Of a stretch of DNA of 64,000 bases, positions 23,545 to 33,329 are shown piece by piece. The stretch's first letter is position 1. Every line of letters starts with the position of its first letter. Under the pieces are notes generated by a model that did no database searches, was not told the DNA's origin, and saw only the letters and a list, made by a program, of their open reading frames with translations. This DNA is from Pleurodeles waltl (lineage: Eukaryota > Chordata > Amphibia > Caudata > Salamandridae): positions 817,424,317 through 817,488,316 of the forward strand of contig NC_090445.1 in assembly GCF_031143425.1 (NCBI RefSeq), in the 5' to 3' direction. Both the position numbers and the translations under genes were made by a program.

Positions 23545-25579
23545 TGTTGGAAATGGCCCTTCTGCAGGGTTATCCCCAGACGTATTGCCTTTCTCCTTCT
23601 CTTTTTCTGACCTCATTTTTGCTGGTTTCTAGACTCTGTGCACTTTACCACTCCTAACCAGTGCTAAAGTGCATATGCTCTCTCCCTTTAAACATGGTAA
23701 CATTGGATAATACCCAATTGGACTAATTAATTTACCTATAAGTCCCTAGTAACTGTATGTGCCTAGGACCTGTAGATTAAATGCTACTAGTGGGCCTGCA
23801 GCACTGGTTGTGCCACCCACTTAAGTAGCCTCTTCCCCTTGTCTCAGGCCTGCCATTGCAAGGCCTGTGTGTGCAGTTTCACTGCCACTTCGACTTGGCA
23901 TTTAAAAGTACTTGCCAAGCCTAAAACTCCCCTTTTTCTACATATAAGTCACCCCTAATGTGTGCCCTAGGTAACCCCTAGAGCAGGGTGCTGTGTGGGT
24001 AAAAGGCAGGACATGTACCTGTGTAGTTTATATGTCCTGGTAGTGTAAAACTCCTAAATTCGTTTTTACACTACTGTGAGGCCTGCTCCCTTCATATGCT
24101 AACATTGGGGCTGCCCTCATACATTGTTGAGGTGGCATCTGCTGATCTGAAAGGAGCAGGAAGGTCATATTTAGTATGGCCAGAATGGTAATACAAAATC
24201 CTGCTGACTGGTGAAGTCGGATTTAATATTACTATTCTAGAAATGCCACTTTTAAAAAGTGAGCATTTTTTTGCACTTAAAACTTTCTGTGCCTTACAAT
24301 CCACGTCTGGCTAGGTTTAGTTGACAGCTCCTTGTGCATTCACTCAGACACACCCCAAACACAGGGTACTCAGCCTCACTTGCATACATCTGCATTTTGA
24401 ATGGGTCTTCCTGGGCTGGGAGGGTGGAGGGCCTGCCCTCATACAAAGGACTGCCACACCCCCTACTGGGACCCTGGCAGACAGGATGGAACGGAAAGGG
24501 GACCTGGTGCACTTCTTAGCCACTCTTTGAAGTCTCCCCCACTTCAAAGGCACATTTGAGTATAAAACAGGGCCTCTACCCTACCACCTCAGACACTTGC
24601 TGGAGAGGAAACTTGAACCAGAACCTACATCCTGCCAAGAAGAACTGCCTGGCTTCTCAAAGGAATCACCTGTCTGCTTTCTACAAAGGACTGCTGCCTT
24701 GCTGTTGGCCTGCTACCTTGCTGAACTCTTGTCTGGCTGTAAAAGTGCTCTCCAAGGGCTTGAATAGAGCTTTCCTCCTGTTCCCTGAAGTCTCAGGACC
24801 AAAAAGACTTCTCTTTTTCATTTGGACTCTTCGTGCGCCGAACATTTCGACGCACAGCTCGATCCAAAGTGAAAAATTCACCGCACGCCTCCCGGAACGA
24901 CGCGCAGCCGGATAACAAGCCGAGGAATCCACGCACAGACCCTGGGACATCTGGTAATCCCGCGATCCATAGAAGGAGACGGCCCGCTTGGTGGAAAACA
25001 ACGCACGTCTTACCCGAGTGAAAAATAACAACGCAAGTCCGTGTGTGAAGGGGCGAAACCGACGCACACACCATTTTTCCTCCCGTAGAACGACACATGT
25101 CTCCCCGCGTAAAAAAGAATGATGCAAGTCCGTGTGTGAAGGGGCGTAATTGATGCACACACCATTTTTTCACGCATCTCCTCTTCTGCGGCCCTCTGCG
25201 GAGTTTTTCCACTCCAAACCAGGTACTTTGTGCTTGAAAGAGACTTTGTTTGCTTGTTAAAGACTTAAGACACTTTATATCACTTTCAGTGATATTTCTA
25301 CAAATTCTTATTGCACCTTTTTGATCTCCAGATAAATATTCTATATTTTTCTAAACACTGTGTGGTGTATTTTTGTGGTGCTATATTGTGTTATTGTATG
25401 ATTTATTGCACAAATACTTTACACATTGCCTTCTAAGTTAAGCCTGACTACTCGTACCAAGCTACCAGAGGGTGGGCACAGGATAATTTGGATTGTGTGT
25501 GACTTACCCTGACTAAAGTGAGGGTTCTTGCTTGGACAGAGGGTAACCTGACTGCCAACCAAAAACCCCATTTCTAACA
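23545..25579 (+). mobile_element. Solo LTR, 2.0-kb family, copy A
   Basis: The 2,035-bp element begins TGTTGGAAATGGCC, ends CCATTTCTAACA and is bordered by ctagc duplications. Such ends (TG..CA) and a 5-bp duplication are typical of LTR retrotransposons. No second LTR or internal coding region is present, so it is a solo LTR left by recombination. A TATAAAA box at 24561-24567 suggests transcription on the plus strand with a U3 of about 1 kb. A CpG-bearing region with repeated gacgca words follows at 24830-25160. Copies B (30313-32538, inverted) and C (about 57640-59638) share the body, for example accagtgctaaagtgcatatgc and ctactagtgggcctgcagc. It is inserted in L1 endonuclease sequence. Confidence 0.9.
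24561..24567 (+). promoter_or_regulatory. TATA box of solo LTR copy A
   Basis: TATAAAA lies about 1,016 bp from the LTR start in a context free of other AT-rich tracts. The homologous position of copy C is a TA dinucleotide expansion. Function is inferred from the LTR layout. Confidence 0.6.
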
Positions 25580-26000
25580 CTAGCTTTTTCTGACAACTGC
25601 TCAAAAAGATCCATAAGTGGGCTTGGGTCATCCACGTTAGGTCCACAATAGGAGGCCTGGGTGTACTCGATCCCTTCTAGCTTGATGTTCGCCAACACCC
25701 ATCTCCCCCTAGGGTCAGCACTTACATCTGTCAAATGACCTTGAACCTTGTTCTTTACAATAATTGCCACCCCTTTTACGTTCCAAGATTGATTAGTACA
25801 GGCAAACTGAATGATCCATCTTTGCACCTTAAGAATATTCATCCACTCCTCGTGTCTTAAATGTGTCTCTTGCAGGAGAATAATCTGACTGTCAGATTAA
25901 TCCTAAGAATTCAAGAATTCTCCTTGTCATGCTGCTCACTCTGAGTCCATTTACGTTCCAGGTAAGGATTTAGAGATTAAAAATTACGCCGGACCCCATC

Positions 26001-26440
26001 ATCCTGTTCTAATTCAGGTAGCTGTCCCTTGTCCAACCTAAACATTATATTAAAGTATAAGGACTCTGTTTTTTTTTCTCCCATCTGCCCCCAACCCAGT
26101 GAAAACGTAACCAAGTCATTTTACTACGTGACATCCCAAAACTACCTTTCCCGCGACCCTCCCAAGGGAACCCCCCCCTTTTAACCATAATGGGTGGTTC
26201 ATCCTACCCTTGAGCCCCGCCACTCCGGAAGAAGTACATATACGTATGTTAAATATAAAAGAATTAAAGGAAGGAAATGTCTTCAGACACACCTGGACGA
26301 GAACCATCCCTTCTCAGTGGGAGGGTCTGTGACCTTGGCCATTAAGTCAAAGGGGACCGTTATTATACATAACAGCAAAAAGGTCAGAAAGAGGACGAAA
26401 ATGTCCAGGAAGAAGATTGAGAAGATGAGTGTGGTACAAG
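26001..26440. other. Unassigned sequence between L1 and DIRS remnants
   Basis: It could be the end of the L1 inter-ORF region or genomic DNA. No motif was seen. Confidence 0.45.
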
Positions 26441-26449
26441 GCTAGACCA

Positions 26450-28680
26450 TGCTAAGAAAAAAAGAACATGCGAAGAGCAGAAACACCACACAAGGCGTCA
26501 CATTATAATCAAGAAGCACATCACCGCAATGGCGGTAGGAAAAAACAGCAACAGGGGAAAAAATGCAACTGCCCCTGAAAAAGGGACAAATCCAGAAGAA
26601 GACTCTGATAACCGAAGAGGACTTAAAACTGAGTCCCACCATGAGCATCTCAAAAGCGGTGTAAGGCTGAGTCGGAATGCGCACCAAAAAGGGAGGTGCC
26701 ATCAAAAGGCATATCAAGTAAAGATGCTTGCACTGCTTCTGAGAAATTGGAAGAACGTAACCATGCCCTTTGTCGCAGAGCTTCTGAAGAAGCCATAATC
26801 TTTCCAACAGAATCTGTCATATCCATACTACATCGAACACTAAGCTTGGCAGCCTGCTGACCGTCCCGTACAAAAGACGTCAAAGCTTGTCTAGCCTCAT
26901 CAGGCAGAGAAGGCAAAATGTGATCCACAGAGTCCCTCAAAACGTGGGAGAAGCGAGCAAGGACACAGGACATATTAGTTGAACACAAGGCAGAACTAGA
27001 TGAGGCGAAAATCTGCCTACCAGAAGCGTACATCTGTCTGGCTTCTCGCTCTGGGGGGACAGGAGGAATTTGCGTAAAACAGTGTGCAGCCAAAGCAGTT
27101 TGCACCACAAACTTTGAGTAATCGGATGCGTTGATGCCACTGGAGGCATGACGGATCTTCGGGGCTGGCCTGTGTCTATGCACGATAAGAGTGCTCCACA
27201 GGAGGACCAGATATTCGCTGGGTCCAAACTTCCAAATTGATATCATAAAGAGCCTCAAAATAAGAAAGGACCAGCCCACAGAAGACTAGTCGGGATGTTA
27301 GACATCAAGCAAACAGTCCGTGGACAATTGCACAGTAGGAAGTTGTAAATGTAACACTTCTGACACATTTTTTAACATGTCTGCAAAAGCAGAACGAGCC
27401 TCTGAAGCCAACCCAATGGACAGCAGGAGGCTGGAAGCCAGCGAGGAGTCCAGACCACTAGCATTGGCCAAGTCAACTAACCAATCTGATTGAGGAAGCA
27501 GAATGGTGACAGAACTAGGAGGCTAAGAATGGAAACCGGGCAACCTCTGAAGGAAGAACTGGAGGGGGAGCCTCAGAAGACAGAAGAATAGCCGACTCCA
27601 ATGGCGGCGTGCCGGCATCTGAGTGGATCGACGTCGGGGTCGAGACACCTTGACATTGGAAGGGGCATCGTCTGACGAAGTCACAGGCGCTACCACGGCC
27701 GAAGTCGGTAAGGTAGAAATGGACGTCAAAATCAGAGTCGTACAAGAGGAGACAGGTGAAGAAGATGGAAGCCTTGGTGCCAATCAGACTCCAGAGCTGG
27801 AGTCAAGGGGCCCAAAGGGCACCGAGGACGAAGCTGCCGGTGAGGACCCCATCAGGGCTCCCACCACCTCCATAGGGCCCGAAGGTGCTCCAGAGGGAGG
27901 GGTAGGCCCAAAAACAGTATGCAAGGATAAGAAACAGTCCCACATCTGGGCCAGAGTCGCCCCGGTGCCGGGATAAGACGGGAGGCACGGGGTCGACTCC
28001 TGCGCAGACTTGTCCTCAGAGGAACAGGAGCAGCCACACAGGGGCGGTGAAGCCAGAGGAGGACGCAACTTCAACCGTGGACAATGCTTACCTTGAGATG
28101 TTGCAGGATCTGGAGACCTCAAAGGAGCCGCTCCTGTAACAGTCGCTAGGATGAGTCATAAAAACAAGGACTACGACGCCTACGGGAATCCTGTGAAGAC
28201 TGCGCCACCTGCGGCACTAGGTGCTTCATACACCGTTAAAGCCACGCCTTAGGCCTCAGCTGTTGACAGGCGTGCAAGTCGGTATTGTAGCGGGTGCCTA
28301 AGCACCACATACAAACAGCGTGGGGGTCAGCGACCGACATTTGTCGAGCACAGGACCAACAAGGCTTAAAGCCACAAGGCACTGTTCTAACGACAAAAAA
28401 CACCAAAAGGGAAGGCCAAAAAAATGGCCAGAGGTAACCGCTTCTCCCAATCTATGTTGCTGCGCGGAAAAGAAGAAACTGACATCAGCGTGTCTCGGGG
28501 GGGGGGGACTATATGTACTCTGTCGATGTCATATCCAAAGGATGACGTTGAGACGGAGTCGGGCCACCGCCTCTAGCGAAACGCAGGTGTACTGCTGAAA
28601 AGAGTTTCCAGATCCAGTCTGGTGCCTTGGGAGAATTCTAAGGTAAGGAATCTGTGGCCAGTTGTCTCTATTAGATGTAT
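26450..28680 (-). mobile_element. DIRS-like retrotransposon, 5' terminus and gag region
   Basis: Read on the minus strand, the element starts with the tctaatagagacaactgg..attccttaccttagaatt terminal motif (28677 to 28628). It then encodes a Cys-rich gag N-terminus at 28377-28235: CWSCARQMSVADPH, then CMWCLG. A Pro/Ser-rich linker follows (28122 to 27784), then a conserved C-terminal gag block (27279 to 26650): LPSLPDEARQAL, SEALRQRAWLRSSNFSEAVQ, ASLLDMPFDGTSLFG. The CxxC..HxxCxxC motif and the LDMPFDG-LFG motif are features of DIRS gag as I know the family. Several frames are used, so gag is broken. Reverse transcriptase and recombinase are absent from this copy. Confidence 0.72.
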
Positions 28681-28689
28681 TTGTTTCCA

Positions 28690-30307
28690 CCATACTTTAA
28701 AATTACCAAAAACTTGCTTTATTTGTTTATTTCTAATTCTGATATATTCTGAAATATCTGCACAGTTCATTTACAGACATAAATAAGAAAAACAAATAAC
28801 ATTTTACTACCTTCATCAAGCACTCTCCCAGTAACCAGCATGATTGTCACATAAATCCTCTCACTTTGAAGTCAGAGAAAGAAAAGGAAACACCAAGCTC
28901 CATGGAAGATAGAGTCTGACATTTGGCCTCTTACTTTGAATGTATTACAAATATGACAAGATAAGAACAAGATTTAAAGGCCTGTTTAAAAGTACTGGTG
29001 GAAGAATACAGTAAATATGGTTTGGGTAACGGAAAGGACAAACTCAAGCTGGGCTGCCTAAAACAAATGGAGCCAGCAAATAGAAAGCAAGCAAATGTAG
29101 GTTACAAACCACAAAGCCAATGGTAAGCAATGGATGGAAGGCATTCCAAGGGAAGCTTCCCGAATGTCCCCAAGAAGTCATTAGCAAACTAGAGAGCTGC
29201 GCTGACTGGTAGGCTTCAACCTAAAAATGCCCACAGTGCTCTCTAATTTTGGAAGTGATGGTGATGGGCGGGGTGGGGAATGATAATAGCCCAATTGCCC
29301 TTATTTTCAGGGACAGAACAGGTTTTAATTACCTCTCCCACCCTCAATATGTGCCCTTGACTGGAGCTTAGGCCCGTATGTGTGGGTTGGGCAATTAACA
29401 GCCTTTATGGGGGCAATAACCCCTTATCTCTCTGTGATGCGTTTTTCTAAATCTATATGATTTATCTTTGTCCTATGTTACTGACCTAATATACTATACC
29501 TCACAATGAAGCGGGGACTTGTTGGGCAGGCTCTTTAAATAAAGGGGCGATGAACCAAGATTAACCACTTCATCAACCAGTACCTTTAAAGGGAGTTACA
29601 GACCCTTCACGGATTTTTAGGGAAAAGTACAACATAAGGTATTCCACTGGTCAGGCCCTTTAAAAAAGATGTCACAAGCTTACTTCTAAAAAATAACTGT
29701 TGATTCAAGTTAGTGAGTCTGGAAGGACAAACAGGGACAACCATCAGCTTCAGACACCCTTGTGGACAGAGGGCCGTGACACTAGTACAAAGTGTGAGAG
29801 CTTTTAAGCCTTAGGCTAACAGGACAAGTGAGCTTTTATAAGCCTATGGCCTAGGACTATAGTTAACGGTGGATACAGTTAAGATGTTTGCTGTATTCGG
29901 TGCATTTGTGCCATAAACACTGTATCCTTCATCTATCTCGAACTAATCAGCACCTCATTGGGACGCATTAACAGGTGGTCTCATAGTATATAAGAGTACA
30001 TAATATTGTGTTTACAAATCAAGTCCTTATTTCTTAAGTACCTACATAAAGAGCAGAAGTATTGCCCAGCCAAATTTTTATATGTTTACTGGATGGGGCA
30101 TTTTTTTATGAAGTCACAAGTATGCATGCGCACTAGTGCTACCTAGTCTCTTCCATCAGACCCAGGGACATGTAAACTTTCTGTTCCGACACAGTAATTT
30201 AGTTCAGTTTGAATGAGTCACTTGCTCTGAATTAATGAGACATATGACACCTTACGTCACCCTATTATTGGCAAGGAAACAAGTGTGCATTTACCAGATG
30301 TTTTATG
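28690..30307. other. Intron sequence, nothing recognised
   Basis: No long frames or repeat termini were seen. Confidence 0.55.
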
Positions 30308-30312
30308 GTAAT

Positions 30313-32538
30313 TGTTAGAAATAGGGTCTTTGGTTGACAGTCGGGTTACCCCCTGTTCAAGCAAGGACCCTCACTCTAGTCAGGGTAAAAGAGAATCACC
30401 CTCAGCTAGCCCCTGCGTCTCCCTTGGTAGCTTTGCAGAGCAGTAGCTTTAACTTCAGAGTGCTAGGTATAAAGTATTTGTACCAACACACACAGTAACT
30501 TAATGAAAACACTGCAAAATGACACAACACCAGTTTATAAAAATAGGAAATATTTATCTAAACAAAACAAGACCAAAACGAAAAAAATCCACAACACACA
30601 AGTCAAGTTATCAATAAAAATGAAAAAAGAGTCTTTAAGTAGTTTTAAACACACACTAGCGCTGCTAGCGTGAAAATGTCCCTGGTGTACGTCAAAAATA
30701 ACCCCGCACAGGTGGGTGTGCGTCAAAAATAACGGCGGTACGTGAGTCGGAAACCCAGCCGCACTAAATCCCCGCAGTGCAGGTTGTGATCGGCCAGCCT
30801 CCGTGCGCGTCGTTTCTCCTGCTCCGTGCGTCGATTCTTCGGTCGCGTTTCCTGCGAGTGTCGTTTTCTCAGCTGCAGAGCTAGCGGCATATCGTTTTTT
30901 CAGCCGCAGATCGGAGTTGCGTCAATCTTTTCCCTGCACAGCGCTCTGTGCGTGGATTTTCTTGTCTTTAGGCTGCCAGCTTCTCCTTTCAGGGTCCCAG
31001 GAACTGGATGGGCACCACAGGGCAGAGTAGGAGTCTCTCCAGAGATTCCAGGTGCTGGCCGAAAGAAGTCTTTGCTGTCCCTGAGACTTAAAACAACAGG
31101 AGGCAAGCTCTAGATCAAGCCCTTGGATATTTCTTCTCAAGATGGAAGGCACACAAAGTCCAGTCTTTGCCCTCTTACTCTAGCAGAAGCAGCAACTGCA
31201 GGATAGCTCCACAAAGCACAGTCACAGGCAGTGCAGCTCTTCTTCCTCAGCTATTCAGCTCTTCTCCAGGCAGAGGTTCCTCTTGGTTCCAGAAGTGTTT
31301 CTAAAGTCTGTGGTTTTGGGTGCCCTTCTTTTACACAATTTCTCGTTTGACGTAGGTCTCTTTTGAATGTGAAATCCTGCCTTGCCCAGGCCAGGCCCCA
31401 GACACTCACCAGGGGGTTGGAGTCTGCATTGTGTGAGGACAGGCAAAGCCCTTTCAGGTGTAACTGACCACTCCTCCCCTCCCTCCTAGCACAGATGGCT
31501 CATCAGGAAATGCAGACTACACCCCAGCTCCCTTTGTGTCACTGTCTAGTGTGAGGTACAACCAGACCAACTGTTAAACTGACCCAGACAGGGAATCCAC
31601 AAACAGGCAGAGTCACAGAAATGGTGTAAGCAAGAAAATGCTCACTTTCTAAAAGTGGCATTTTCAAACACACAATCTTAAAATCACCTTTACTAAAAGG
31701 TGTATTTTTAAATTGTGAGCTCAGAGACCCAAAACCCCACATGCCCATCCGCTCCCAAAGGGAATCAACACTTTAATCAGATTTAAAGGTAGCCCCCATG
31801 TTAACCTATGAGAGGGACAGGCCTTGCAACAGTGAAAAACGAATTTAGCAATATTTCACTGTCAGTACATATAAAACACATTACTATGGGCCTGATTACA
31901 ACTTTGGAGGACGGTGTTAAACCGTCCCAAAAGTGGCGGATATACCACCTACCGTATTACGAGTCCATTATTTCCTATGGAACTCGTAATACGGTAGGTG
32001 GTATATCCGTCACTTTTGGGACGGTTTAACACCGTCCTCCAAAGTTGTAATCAGGCCCTATATGTCCTACCTTAACCATACACTGCACCCTGCCCTTGGG
32101 GCTACCTAGGGCCTACCTTAGGGGTGTCTTACATGTAAGAAAAGGGAAGGTTTAGGCCTGGCAAGTGGGTACACTTGCCAAGTCGAATTTACAGTTAAAA
32201 CTGCACACACACGCACTGCAGTGGCAGGTCTGAGACATGATTACAGAGCTACTTATGTGGGTGGCACAACCAGTGCTGCAGGCCCACTAGTAGCATTTGA
32301 TTTACAGGCCCTGGCACCTCTAGTGCACCTTAATATGGACTTACTAGCAAATCAAATATGCCAATCATGGATAAACCAATCAACCATACAATTCACACAG
32401 AGAGCATATGCACTTTAGCACTGGTTAGCAGTGGTAAATTGCTCAGAGTTAAAAAACCAACAGCAACAGGTCAGAAAACATAGGAGACAGGAGGCAAAAA
32501 GATTGGGGATGACCCTGCAGAAACTAAAAAGTCCAACA
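30313..32538 (-). mobile_element. Solo LTR, 2.0-kb family, copy B (inverted), with MITE inside
   Basis: On the plus strand it starts TGTTAGAAATAGGG and ends AAAGTCCAACA. It is flanked by gtaat on both sides (30308-30312, 32539-32543). Read on the minus strand it aligns with copies A and C: accactgctaaccagtgctaaagtgcatatgc lies near its start and the gtaacccgactgtcaacc tract near its end. Its 2,226 bp include a 171-bp foldback MITE at 31888-32058. Copy A has the homologous site uninterrupted near 24030 (tatgtcctggtagtg). The middle (30730-30960) is CpG-bearing with repeated cgacgc-type words. No coding region is present. Confidence 0.9.
31888..32058. mobile_element. Foldback MITE, 171 bp, near-perfect palindrome
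   Basis: TAT flanks both ends (31885-31887, 32059-32061). Arms of about 77 bp run from gggcctgattacaactttgg to aatacgag, and back from ctcgtaatac to ccaaagttgtaatcaggccc, around a short centre (tccattatttcctatgga). I saw one clear mismatch in the arms. The GGGCCTGATTAC terminus resembles those of the other 3-bp-duplication MITEs in the window. It is inserted into solo LTR copy B. Confidence 0.92.
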
Positions 32539-32543
32539 GTAAT

Positions 32544-33075
32544 TTTTCCTAAGAAGATGCATACCAAATCTTATAATGATTTTTGAAAGTTATACACTTA
32601 TCAAACGCGTATGACCTATTTGCAGGACGAAGCAATGCACTGGGTAACTGCAAACCCTGGAAATACCATTAATATTCCAAGTTCCTAAATAAACTACCAT
32701 TAGCATACAGGCAGTGAAACATGGATCTATACATCACAAAGGTTTATACATGTGACATGATCACATGAGTATTTAGCATGAGATAAGGTACACCCTAATA
32801 AATGTTTAAGTTAACACAGATGTTTTAGGCTACTGTAAAATTATAAAATTTGAAGGAGGATTCACACCTTTTTCTGACTGTAGTTTCCCACATCAGGTAT
32901 AGGGTCAGCTTTAGGGGAACCTTAGGAGCCCCCCTCCTGTTCAGAAGAAATTGTGATGGATAAATACAATACAGATTGAAACACCAATGATAAGATGCCA
33001 AAGACAGAGCAGTCGAACTCCACTGTGTATCCCCTAGGACGCTCCCATGAGATGTCTCCTTCAGACTTTAAAGGC
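32544..33075. other. Intron sequence, nothing recognised
   Basis: No features were seen beyond short AT-rich runs. Confidence 0.5.
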
Positions 33076-33079
33076 TTAG

Positions 33080-33290
33080 CATTTGATTTAGAGTTTGGCA
33101 GACAGAGTAATCCTCTGCTAAAGTGACAGAGTACTATGCCCACCAAACTCTTGATCCGCACACCTCATTTAGAACTTGGCGGACCATGTGCTTCCTTTAA
33201 TGGAGCCCGGATGGCTGTCTAAACTTACTCCAATGACCCGATGGAGAAGAGGTCATCCGAAAACATCCATCACACTACCTGCATTATTTA
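33080..33290. repeat. Decayed MITE-like sequence
   Basis: Phrases such as atttagagtttggcagacagagtaatcc and ctcatttagaacttggcggacc resemble the subterminal parts of the MITEs at 8979 and 62907. No clear termini or target duplication were found. Confidence 0.45.
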
Positions 33291-33329
33291 GAGCAGAAAG
33301 AGTGAAGGAGTTTTTTGTTAGCTTACATT

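Larger units (their letters stand above)
21745..26000 (-). mobile_element. L1-type LINE ORF2, broken, split by an LTR insertion
   Basis: The minus strand encodes L1 ORF2 remnants from right to left. Endonuclease start: LTWNVNG near 25965 and QIILLQETHLRHEEW near 25885, then NVKGVAIIVKNKVQG and PRGRWVLANIKLEGIEY. The frame is interrupted at 25579 by a solo LTR and resumes at 23544 with ARDQILVGGDFNVLLN, then SRIDFFLI and LLDLSDHSAIQ. Reverse transcriptase: GLKNRKAPGPDGIPAEVYK (22550), TLILKPQKDVRRCESYR (22370), ILTLDGAKVFDRVNWLFLQA (22120), IQGCPLSSLLFNLCIEPLA (21950), then GYLINTDKSEVM (21825). The segment with the YxDD catalytic box is missing between the last two. ORF1 was not found. Confidence 0.88.

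Noticed and set aside
23601..25594. 11-bp direct repeat ctttttctgac at 23601 and 25584, first taken as a target duplication
   Set aside because: The ttttctgacc tract also occurs at the same place in LTR copies B and C, so the left member belongs to the LTR. The true borders with TG..CA ends and ctagc duplications lie at 23540 and 25584 and keep the L1 frame.
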